From NCBI RefSeq assembly GCF_029227915.1, contig NC_079875.1:25860001-25924000 (forward strand): a DNA stretch of 64,000 nt, given 5' to 3'. Shown piece after piece: positions 22,296 to 32,833 of this stretch (position 1 is the stretch's first letter; every line of letters starts with the position of its first letter). The position numbers and the translations under genes were made by a program. A model generated the notes under the pieces. The model made no database searches, had not been told where the DNA came from, and saw only the letters and a program-made list of their open reading frames with translations. This stretch comes from Hydractinia symbiolongicarpus (Eukaryota > Cnidaria > Hydrozoa > Anthoathecata > Hydractiniidae).

Positions 22296-23407
22296 GTAAG
22301 TTAATTGAGTCTGCTAAATTACGTGCTCGACGTGCTTACGTGCTCATGTGTTTTACCTGCTTTACGTGCTCATATGCTTGCGTGCTTTACGTGCTTTTCA
22401 AAACCAATGAAACTGACGTAAATAATGAAAGTCACTATTTTTTATGATATAGTTCATAGTATAGTTTTATATGAGTAAGAATATAATTAAAAATAAACAG
22501 AAGTCACTGCATGTTTTGTCTGAAGAAACGTTTTCAAAATTTGACTCTACTCTCACTATTCATACAAAAGCAAAACAAAAAATCCAACGATAAGCAATAC
22601 GTCCACACCGAAAATTGACATGAATACAATGTAAATGTTTTAACGTTAAAAATCGTTAAAATCAAATTTTATGGCTTCTTAAACTTCACGAAACTGAAAC
22701 ATCAAGATTTTTAGCAACATCATCTTTGTCATTGTCCCCAATGCCTACATCCGCAATAACGCTTTTTGGAAAGATGACATTCGACCAAAATTTCAGAGAC
22801 GTTATGCAGCATTTCTGTGGGCAAATATAGAAGTCTTGTTCAACAGCCTCATTTCTGTTAAAAACAGAGGATGTGCGGATAAAGTGCTTTGAGGATCACT
22901 CCTTTTGCGGGATAATTTTTTAGCAAATTTTTGTAAGTAGTTTGCATCGATAGTATTGCTTGGATGGTTGTTAAACAACGCTTTCATACCATCATCAGGT
23001 ATGTATCGTGAGCTAACCATGTTGTCATTTTCTCCTACTTTAAAACAGCATCTCAACAAAAACAAGATGTGGCTGCAGTAAACAGTTCTTTTGGTTCCTA
23101 ACATTTCAGTTCGAGTTACCTATACACAAATGTGGTTTTGATGTGAACAAAGAAAAAATAAAATTACAAAGCTGAAAGTTCTTCATAAAAAAAAAAAAGG
23201 AAAATGATATTTTAAAGCAGAAATTTTATATCAAATATTTATAATTTAACGTAAGTAACAAGTGTTAATGATATAGGAACAAATAAAGAATAATGGCAAC
23301 TCATGGTCTTTATAAAATGTGTATAGCATATGTCAAGAAACTCACTAAAATGGAATTTGGTTATATAGAATTTTTACGTAAAGCAAATGATATTTCTTTA
23401 TCCATAG
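22296..23407. other. Intron 1 of the TRIM-ankyrin gene
   Basis: Bounded by a GTAAGT donor and a TTATCCATAG acceptor. It contains an RCGTG-rich repeat (22319-22400) and, on the minus strand at 22802-23104, a 100-codon frame that I do not recognise. Neighbouring antisense sequence at about 22670-22830 also stays open in another frame. It may be the remnant of an unrelated inserted gene. Confidence 0.6.
22319..22400. promoter_or_regulatory. Tandem ACGTGCT-rich block in intron 1
   Basis: About 80 bases consist of irregular repeats of TTACGTGCTC. It has five ACGTG and one GCGTG on the plus strand, starting 24 bases after the exon 1 donor. RCGTG is the core of hypoxia-response and related bHLH-PAS binding sites. 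It may equally be a simple microsatellite with no regulatory role. Confidence 0.4.
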
Positions 23408-25780
23408 GTCACCTAGAGAAAATGTAAAATCTTTATGTCAGCAAAGTAAAGAGTGTAACCAGATAATCAGCTATTCCTGTACAACATGCAGTTTAAAGAT
23501 CTGTGAAAAATGTCAAAATCTTCATTCTTGTTCCAACAAATCATATATCAATGTCATTTTCAATCAAAAATTGAAAGAACTTCAACCATTGTGTAAGCAA
23601 CACGACTCGCTTGCAAGATTTGTCTGTATTGATTGTGAAAATTTGTTAACATGTGCATATTGCACACACAGACAACATAAGAATCACAGAATAAAAACGA
23701 TTGATGATTTTGGCCTTGAAGCCAAAAAGTGGTTTCGATCGTTTATCACTTCATTCGATGAAACAAAAGTGGTGTTGGAAAAGTTAACAAGAAAATACAG
23801 TGACGCTCTAACAAATTTAGAGAAAGAAAGAGAACTATTTGTTCAAAAATTAAAAGAAAGAAAGTTAAAACGACTAGAAGAATATCTCAAAATATTAAAT
23901 AAAGAAGAAGAAGATCTATTGCGGATATTCGATGAGAAATCTAAAGAATTTAAAGCAAAATTGACTTGTGATGGTTTTGTCGACAATAAGAAAGTACAAG
24001 AATTTGCAAATTACATTCAAACTCTTAATTTAAAATCTCATTTTGAGTTAGTTACTGAAAAGTTGGAAATTGAACGACAACTTCGCAGGCTATCCTTGTT
24101 TCCAAGAACTATCCCAACATTCAATTCACACCTTCATCAAATGAACAAAGCGGATATTTCGTCAAATCCGTTGGGCGAAATGAAAATTTCAATTGATGAA
24201 ATCACCACTGCTGGTGTAGATCCCAATGAATGTTCTGTTTATAGAAACTTGATTGATGAAGATGAAACCCAACCCAACTATTCCCAATTAACAACTGATC
24301 TAATGAACTTGGTTAAAACTCTGAAAAGTGAGTTTTTCATTCTTATTAATTAAAGTTTTAACATAAATTATGTGAATTTTAAAAAAAAATATTGTATTTT
24401 ATAGAGTACGAGAAACCAATTGTAAATCCTTCTTCTGGAAAACAACAACAGAAGTAGGTATATTTTAAATCCTCATAGTGTTACTTGTCATTGTCATCTT
24501 CACTAGTCACCATATTGATCAGAATCAGAATTTGTTGTCATTGAACTATTTTAAATGATTGATATATCATTACAACTGCTTCAATATTTGTCACATACAA
24601 TTAAAATGTTTCTACAGCCTGTTTGTTAAATGTTTGTACAGATTGATTAAGATTAAGAAATAGTAGCAATGTAATTGAACGGTGTTTTTATTTAGTGATG
24701 TAAAGCCAAAAAGTTTCCAGCATGTTAAGAAGAGTTACTCTTTTGAAGGTATGAAGCTTTTTATGTGGTGGGGATAGGTTAATTTTTCTCAATCTGCAGT
24801 AAATTGTGGTATTGCTACCTAAAACGGATCGCCTTTGTAATAACGTGAGCACAAGTATTACTCCAATACTATCAATTCAAAACACTCATCAAGTTTGACA
24901 TTTTTTTCTTGTAACTGTTCTGTTTTGAGCACTCGGCTTTGGAAAAAAAAAAATTTCACACCAAAGTTATATTATTTTAAGATAAAATCAATATGTTAAA
25001 AGAGATTTTAGGCAAGAAAGACTGGGGTTTGTTCTCTTGCGGTACGAAGAAATTAGACTTAATTTATTCGTCCCTATATGTAGTTTTTGATGATTAACAG
25101 TACTTTCAATCCCATTTTTAACCACTTGTAGTTTACCGTAGTACTATCACTCCAACTTTCACCACTCGTAGCACAATAGATGTTCTTCTCCACTTCTTCT
25201 CACACTGCCCCCTAAATTTTTATACTTGCTGAGCCAATCAAATCCAGTTTGCCTACTTCCATTTTGATTCTTAACAACTCACCGTGTCACTGTAATGTCA
25301 CTTGCCACTTTTAAAATAAAAAAAAAACTGTTTTAGAATCCAAATAAAACTGCGGCCCTAGATAACACCTACTAATGATAATTCCCCCACTGAACTATCC
25401 ATCTCTGCGCTCCCGTACAATTACTCCTTGCTAATTTCGGCTAAATACATGCTATAAGCAGCGACTTCCACGGTTTTCTTACATAAATAATTTTATAAGA
25501 ACATGAGACTTTTCTTTCTGGCAAATACAAATAACAAAAGAACAACTTTAGGTTCAAATCGTTGTTTCTAAAACTAAGAACAACCTCATTTTTGTCGTCA
25601 AGTAAGAACAATACAAAATGTAAATTCTCTTGGCTCTCAATAACTTTCACCCAAAATCTTTATTCTTTAATAATTATTAGGCTCTTTTAAAAGAGAGTAG
25701 CTTGAAAGAGCATGTGGAGATTCTTTTTATAAAAAAAGTTCGTTTTTTATATGATTTTTATTTTCCTGTTTTCCTTTTTT

Positions 25781-26125
25781 AGTTTAAAATTTGTACCTCA
25801 CACGAGATATGATAAACTCGCACTTTAAAATTTGTAACTCGCACTAGATATGTCAAACTCGCAGTTTAAAATTTGTAACTCGCACGAGATATAATAAACT
25901 TGCATTTTAAAATTTGTAAGTTGCAATAGATATTTTAAACTCGCAGTTTAAAATTTGTAACTCGCACTATGATACGTTAAACTCGCAGTTTAAAATTTGT
26001 AACTCGCACTAGATATGATAAACTCGCAGTTTAAAATTTGTAACTCGCAATATGATACGTTAAACTCGCAGTTTAAAATTTGTAAGTCGCACTAGATATG
26101 ATAAACTTGCGGTATAAAATTTGCA
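25781..26125 (+). repeat. 41-bp intronic minisatellite
   Basis: About eight and a half units, alternating AAACTCGCAGTTTAAAATTT with GTAACTCGCACTAGATATGAT. CTCGCA recurs about every 20 bases, so each 41-bp unit is itself a half-repeat. It lies in the last intron of the TRIM-ankyrin gene, before a possible alternative acceptor at 26188. The rest of this intron (24749-26627) shows nothing else recognisable. Confidence 0.85.
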
Positions 26126-26188
26126 TACTGTTAGGTTGCACCTAATCAAAATCGAGGATAAAAACTAACAGCGTTTTTCTTCTTTCAG

Positions 26189-26202
26189 AGGACTGTAAAT
26201 AA
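26189..26202 (+). other. Possible alternative terminal exon of the TRIM gene
   Basis: A good acceptor (TTTTTCTTCTTTCAG) ends at 26188. Joined in phase to exon 4 it gives four residues (EDCK) and then a TAA stop at 26200-26202. Used instead of the ankyrin exon, this would give a TRIM protein without ankyrin repeats. It rests only on splice-site appearance. Confidence 0.25.
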
Positions 26203-27187
26203 AACTAATGCGTGCAAAAAATGGAAACATTGAACGAAAATGTCACCAAAGTCAACTGCGAACGCTCGCAGCAACTTTGTTTCCAGGGAATTTACATTAA
26301 TAATAGAACAGAATATCAAATACGCACTTTAAATTTTTACACTTAGTCGTATATCAGTTTAAAAATGATGAGTTTAATTTTTATTATTTATTTAAAATAA
26401 CATAACCCAAATAAACTTATTAACATTTATGTTCTTAAAGTTTTAATTTTTAGACAATTGACTATATATATGTTCTTAAAACAAGAGGTTAGAAATAAAG
26501 ATTCTTATAAAAAATTTTAGTGCCGACTGCGAACTTCGGCCCTATTTCATTTAGCGCAATAATTTTATTTAAAGTTTACACCCTTGTCATTTTTGTTTTT
26601 AATTAATACCACATAACTTGTGTTTAGAACTTGAAAAAATCATTGAAAATGGCGATGTCAAGACATTTCACACAATTCTTATTGATCATCCAAGTATCGT
26701 TAAAATGAGAGGTTTTTATGAAAGAACACTGTTGATGGAAGCAGCATGGTACAATAAACCATCAATAGTGAAATGTTTGATTGATGCTGGTAGCGATGTG
26801 AATGCTGTCAATGCAAATAAATGGAATGCATATCACTACAGTGCATGTTGTGGTCATCATGATGTTTTGAAAGTTTTAATTAATCATGACGTCACAAATA
26901 TTAACAATTTAAACAGTTACAATTACACACCATTACATCTTGCATCTTATTTCGGTCATATTGATTGTGTGAAGTTGTTGTTGTCTATACCACACATTGA
27001 TGTCAATGTACGAGACAGTTACAATGACACACCATTACATCTTGCATCTGAAAATGATCATATTGAATGTGTGAAGTTGTTGTTGTCTATACCACATATC
27101 GATATCAATATACGAGACAATTAGAAAAAAACTGCTTATGATGTTACTTGTAACAACACTATCGAACGTTTATTACAAGAACATTAA

Positions 27188-27477
27188 AGAAATTAAGAAC
27201 ATTTTCAGACAATTATATTTTTTAATTTACCTAAGCAAATTATTAAAAGCATATATCGTCTTTTTTAAAAGAACTATAGGTTATAGTAGAATAGGTTTCT
27301 TATTTATTTCATAAATATACGTTCACAAATTTCAAAACATGACTTCTTAAGAAGAAGAAGATATAATTCATTAAATTTAGTTGACTAACAGAAGTAAGTA
27401 GAGATGCTACCTCAGTAGTTTATCAAGAACGTAAGAAGCACTAAACAAGTTTTCTTGACATGTGTATATCGCAAATA
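27188..27477. other. 3' flank of the TRIM-ankyrin gene
   Basis: No gene recognised. AATATA/AATAAA-like sequences are scattered, but no polyadenylation site is convincing. Confidence 0.4.
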
Positions 27478-28948
27478 CACGAAATTCGTATAGAACCTGG
27501 GACGATTTTTTGACCTTAAAGTACAATTATCCTGTATCAATACGAAAAATCGCATATATATGAGATACTCGTCACTTAGAAATGCCTTGTTTACCAACTC
27601 CCCGTCAAAGACATAAGATCCTGAGAGGAAGTTGTTGACCCTAAAGTACAATTATCCAGTATGAGAAACTCGTCTCTATTAAATCCCTCGTTTATCAACT
27701 TTACAGCTAAAATATATAGAACCTGAAACGAGGCTGTTGACCCTAAAGTACAATTATCCTGTATGAATATGAAAAATCGCAAATATATGAGACACTCGTC
27801 TCTTTTAAATGCCTTGTTTACCAATTCTACGACTATAATATATGGAACCTGAGACCAAGTTGCCGTCTCTAAATGACATTTATCTTGCATCAATACAAAA
27901 AATCGCAAATATATGACACTGTTCACATTCAAAATGCCTCGTTTACCAATACCACGGCTAAAATTTAACAGCCTGAGACGAGGTTGTTGACCGTCAAGCA
28001 CAATTATTCTGTATCAGTACGAAAAATTGCAAATATATAACACTAGCCTCTTTTAAATGCCTCGTTAATCAATTCCACGGCTAAGATAAAAGAGCCTGAG
28101 ACGAAGTTGTTGACCCTAAAGAACAATTATCCTGCATTAATACAAAAAGCGCAAATATATGAGAAACTCGTCTCTTTTAAATTCCTGGTTCATCAATTAT
28201 ACGGCTAAAATATAAGGACTTGAAACGAGGTTGTCGACCCTAAATGACAATTATCCTGCATTAATACAAACAATCGCAAATATATAACACTCACGTCTTT
28301 GGAATGCTTCGTGTATCAATTCAACGGCTAAGATATAAGAACCTGAGACGAAGTTGTTGAACCTAAAGGACAATTATCCTGTATCAATACGTAAAATCGC
28401 AAATACATGACATTCGTCTCTTTTAAATGCCTCGTTTATGAATTTTACGACTAAAGTATATAGAACCTGAGACGAGGTTGTCGACCCTAAATGACAATTA
28501 TCCTGCATTAATACAAACAATCGAAAATATATGAGACACTCGTTTCTTTTAAATGCCTCGTTTATTAATTTTACGGCTAAAATATAAGAACCTGAAACGA
28601 GGTTGTTGACCCTAAAGTACAATTATCCTATATCAATACAAAAAATGGCAAATATATGAGTCACTCGTCTTCTTTAAATGCCTCGTTTATTAATTTTACA
28701 AGTAAAATATATAGAACCTGAGACGAGGTTGTTGACCCTAGACTACAATTATCCTGCATTAATTCAAAAAATCGCAAATATTTGAGACATTCGTTTCTTT
28801 TAAATGCCTCGTTTATCAATTTTACGGCTAAAATATATGGAACCTGAAACTAAGTTGTTGACCCTAAAGTGCAAATGTCCTGTATCAATATGAAAAATCG
28901 CAAATACATGACACTCGGCACTTTGAAGTGCCTCGTTTATCAATTTTT
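27478..28948 (+). repeat. 123-bp satellite array adjoining the Helitron fragment
   Basis: About twelve diverged units in forward orientation. The array ends inside CCTCGTTTATCAATTTTT near 28948, where Helitron coding sequence on the minus strand starts. The minus strand is open across the joint, so the Helitron frame at 28949-29450 runs on into repeat-coded residues. Confidence 0.85.
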
Positions 28949-31900
28949 CATTTACAACTTCAAAACTTTGCCTTTGAGTTTCATTTAATTTTCGAATTTT
29001 GTCATTGGTTTCATCATCGGATATTCCAGGTTCAGTGAAATTTGAGGTGTTGCAAATAATTGGTACGTTATTAGTCTCATTATGAACTTCGTCATCGCTA
29101 TGGTTATTTATATTACTCATCTCATCGGAAACATCGTCGTTTTCTTGTTCGGCGAAAGAATCAAGATTATTTGCATTTGCGTGAAAATTTATCATTGCTT
29201 CTTCAACAAGTTCACCAAATGGTTCGCATATTCTTTTATTTGTATTTATAGTTTCTAATACACCGTTTTCCAATAATTTCTCTGTGTAAGTACCCGAGTT
29301 TTCACTTAACAATTCTGCTTCCTGGCGAAAAGGATAAAACATGAAGAGCAAATGATGTGCATACCCTTCTGAATTTTTGTCTCGACTTGGTACATGGTAT
29401 CTTAGAACACATTTTTCTTTTCGCAAGTTCAACATTTCTTTTGATGACATCAGAGGTATAGTTTTTAGATAAGGAGATTCGATTTGAATCTCAGCTATTA
29501 TTTCGTCAAGTACTTCTGGCTGACTCTGTCATTTTCATCTTCTGGTTTCGGTTTTATTTTCATAGAGAAGCTTGACAAGAACTCAGCATAACACATTTGT
29601 TCCAACATGGGATATCTGCCTTTTTTAAATTCTAAATTTGGTCTATCGATGTATCTATCCAACATGTTTCGTTTAAAAATATCCGTACTGTCTGGTGGTA
29701 AACTTAAAATTTCTTCTTCGTTACGACAAACCCTGTATCGCTTCTCAGGAATGTTACTATTTGCAAAAACTACAGCTGGAAATGTCTTTCGTAACCATAT
29801 TTCTGGCATTATAATAGCAACTGCTTCTTGGACTGACATTTCGCGATGATTTCGATAAGCATTGGCAATTGACTTCGTTTGTACAAATAATGAATCACCA
29901 GTTTCTAATGCTTGCGATGCTGCTTTTTTCCCTTTTTTCATCGCTTCTGAAGATTCGTCTTCAGCTTTAGATAAATAAGCACACATGTAAGACACTGCTT
30001 TATAATAATCAAGAACAGGTTGAATGTCTATGTTAGCTTCCCATGCCTTCAAACCCTCAGTAAAATAATTATTGATAAAACAAGAATCTGGAAGCCTTCG
30101 GAAGTGAATTTGAAATCCAGTATCAGGTGAGATGCTTAGTGCGTTTTCATATTCTTTATTTGTTATGGCTAAACTTTGAAGGATTTGTTCAATTGTACCT
30201 GGTTGGTTATAATTCGGTTCGTCTGGATGAAGAATATTGTTGAATCTTGGATTCAAATTTGAATCTATGTAAGTTTTTACTTTTTCTAGTATAGCCTTTC
30301 TTTCTTTTAACCGTGTTTCCCTTTCTTTCTTTGAGATGTTATCAGGTAAAGGCTCAGCAACAGTTGTACGGTCTGTAAAAACTTGCCGAAAGAGTATCGA
30401 CAATTCTTGTTTTTATATTTACAACAAGATTTAGAATGAGAATGTGTTTGATATGTCGAAACTAGTTTGTAGAGATCTGGGTTGCTGTCTTTATTAGGAA
30501 GCGGACATTTAACTATGTTATCTACAAAGGCAATATATTCTTTTTTGTTATCGCTACGTAAAATTGGTGCATTGACAACCCATAATAAAGAGTGGATGTG
30601 TGGGCTACCTCTAACCTGAAATTCAACTCTAATCGCGTAGTAGTTTACTTTACCTAATGGTCCGTTGACAACTATGGTTTTAAAAAAACGTCTCAACTCT
30701 GTATTGAAAATGTCTTGCTAGAAGGACTGGATTACTGTTAAGAATCTCTGTTCTTTGATAATAATTTAGATTTTCGATTTCTTCTTCAGATATGTCATTA
30801 CCTTTTAATTTAGTAATGATTTTAATCAGTTCATTCCATCTTAAGTCTGCACAGGACAAAGTCATAAAAAATGTTGGAAGTCCTAACTGTTTTACCATAG
30901 CCAAAACTTCAAAGAGAAATCGTTTCCAATATGCAGGAATTCCTTTCAACGTGTTCAAAAGCGTGAAAGCGTCGTCACTGGCTATAAACGATTTAACTCT
31001 TTCTTTAAAATTCGCAGACATCATTCCTGCTGTAAGACCATCCGCTTTAATTTTTTGCATAGCGATATTTATGCGACTATTTAAATTAAGATGTTGAGTC
31101 ACTGCATGAGCAAAGAATATGTAGTCAGTATCAGGCAAACTTCTGTCTATAGTTCAGTAATTTTTGGTTGAAATACTTGGTTGGGAAAAGTGGTACTTGT
31201 CTTTTCGTGTGATATTCGAATTTACCTGTTGGAAATAGATAGGGGTGGGAAAGTTCTTCACAATGCTCATCAGAAATTATTGGTATGGGAAATTTGTTCT
31301 CTCCTGGAGCAATAACAATATTTCCATCATCAATTTGGTCATGTGGAATAGTTGGAACAAAAGACGTTTCTTGGCAAGGCAAGCGATACTCGTTTAACGG
31401 GTTTTCACTCTCTTCTTCGCTATTGTCCAGGTAATCTTCATTCTTGGTTTTTACATCACCGATATTATTATTTGATGTCGATTTTATTGCAAAATCAACG
31501 TTCATTTCATTTTTACTTTTTCCAGTTTCATGTTCAGATGTTAAATTAATCCAGGAAGATGGTATGTTTGTGAGATTAATTTCAATATTTGAATAAAGAG
31601 AGTTAACGAGTTTCAGATAACAAAGAACTTCCCGAATAACATCTGGCCTTACCGATTCTAAATAAATGTTAGATTTGAAATTCAGTTTTTTCTTTAACGC
31701 AACTTGCACTACACCATTATTATCCATTCCTCTTAGTAAGACATTGCTTATTTCATCGGCTTTTATTGGAACATTACATATTGCACCTTTTATTTTAGGA
31801 CACTGACCTTTAGGCATTATTGCAATTCGTTTAAATAAAATTCTTTTAGATATAATAATTTTTTCTAATCGTCGTAATGTGCTCATTGTTTCTGGGAGAT

Positions 31901-32207
31901 CAAACATTTGGAGATTATTAGATACAGCCTGGGAAGGAATTTTTCGTTTTGTAAGTTTTGAATGGCATGTTGCACATATGTATTCTTTGCCATCAAAACT
32001 TTGTACTCTGAAGCGAAAATCCTCTTCTGAAATGGCAGGATAAATGACGTGGCGAAAAAATTTAATTGACCGCCTATATAAAGAACGATTACATATGACA
32101 CATATATAAAATGGCCCATTCCCAATGCATTTTTTAAATTGGTTTATTTTTTCATCAGAATCAGGCAGATTGTTAACACGCTTACGTTTTGTTGCTTTAC
32201 CTTCCAC
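28949..32207 (-). pseudogene. Helitron Rep region, frameshifted
   Basis: Four frames in series. 31131-32207 has a Cys-pair zinc-like N-terminus (CVICNRSLYRR, CATCHSKL) and ends near FPTKYFNQKLLNYRQKF. 30680-31138 is the Helitron-like N domain (KGIPAYWKRFLFEVLAMV, LPTFFMTLSCADLRW). 30307-30696 carries the HUH motif in VRGSPHIHSLLWV (near 30586-30600) and CRYSFGK. 29498-30403 carries the two-tyrosine motif YYKAVSYMCAYLSK (near 29975-30005). 28949-29450 has YAHHLLFMFYPFR. The breaks near 30690 (T7) and 30378 (T5) are in homopolymers; another lies near 31135. HUH and Y2 residues are intact. In a functional element this nuclease nicks and ligates single-stranded DNA in rolling-circle transposition. 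Confidence 0.8.
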
Positions 32208-32782
32208 TACATGGCGTTTCTTTGCAGTTTTTTGTGCCTGTTGGCCATGCTCAGTTTCCCGATATTTTCCTACGGACTCTCTTTGCTTCGCTTGGCCCTG
32301 TTCCGTTTTTTTGTATTTACTTTTCGACTCTCTTAGCTTGGATCGACCATTTACTGTATTTTGATATTTGCCTATAGACTCTTTTATCTTAGCGTGTCCC
32401 TTTTCTGTTTTCTGATATTTGCCTATTGACTTTTTTACTTTAGCTTGACCCTGTTCCGTTTTCCGATATTTGCCTATCGACTTTTTTTTACCTTAGCTTG
32501 TCCCTGTTCCGTTTTCCGATATTTGCTTATCGACTCGCTCAACTTAGCTTGGCCGTGTTCCGTTTTCTGATATTTGCCTATTGAATTTTTTTGTTTCACT
32601 CGGCCTCTCTCGGATTCACGGTACTTCCTGTTTTGTTCTAGTTTTCTTTTTCTGCGAATGTTAAGCATAATGTTACCAGTTATCTGTTTAGTTGTGAGTA
32701 TTTTGAAATATTGAGTTTCAAGACACAATGCTTCGCCAGGGGTGACGTATATTTCGCGTATGTAGCTTTCAACATGTTGCAA
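32110..32782 (-). pseudogene. 17-residue repeat linker of the Helitron protein
   Basis: About seven to eight tandem copies of a 17-residue, Lys/Gln/Glu-rich unit of the form SIGKYQKTEQGQAKVKE (51 bp), preceded by RKYRESERGRVKQKN. The frame is broken at an A8 run near 32480-32490, where neighbouring copies have A6, so the second half is read in another frame. The unit is strongly basic and probably helical. Similar KYR-x-xE-x-GxxK repeats occur near the N-terminus of some animal Helitron proteins. The role may be DNA binding or spacing. Confidence 0.65.
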
Positions 32783-32833
32783 TGAATCAAATTTTAAAAG
32801 GACTGACGTACCCTGTTCTGTTATTTGTCCTTA

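Larger units (their letters stand above)
22055..27187 (+). pseudogene. TRIM-type E3 ligase gene with C-terminal ankyrin repeats (five exons, two lesions)
   Basis: Exons at 22055-22295, 23408-24327, 24405-24453, 24696-24748 and 26628-27124 are joined by GT..AG introns in consistent phase. Exon 1 encodes a RING finger (CKICLDTY..LNCGHTYCQDC..LPCPVRC). Exon 2 encodes two B-boxes, the second with PLCKQHD..CIDC..CAYC..HKNH, followed by a charged coiled coil. Exon 5 encodes four to five ankyrin repeats (TPLHLASYFGHIDCVKLLL and similar). Predicted length is about 585 residues. The RING/B-box/coiled-coil order is that of TRIM ubiquitin ligases; ankyrin repeats would bind a partner and are not among the usual vertebrate TRIM C-termini. 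Two lesions: a missing base at 22077-22078 between the start codon and the RING, and an in-frame TAG at 27122-27124. After the TAG the ankyrin frame continues 20 codons to TAA at 27185-27187. It could be a nonsense allele, a pseudogene or partly a consensus error. Confidence 0.8.

Noticed and set aside
29607-32377. Plus-strand frames of 60-100 codons across the Helitron
   Set aside because: They overlap the clearly homologous minus-strand Helitron frames and have no motifs of their own.
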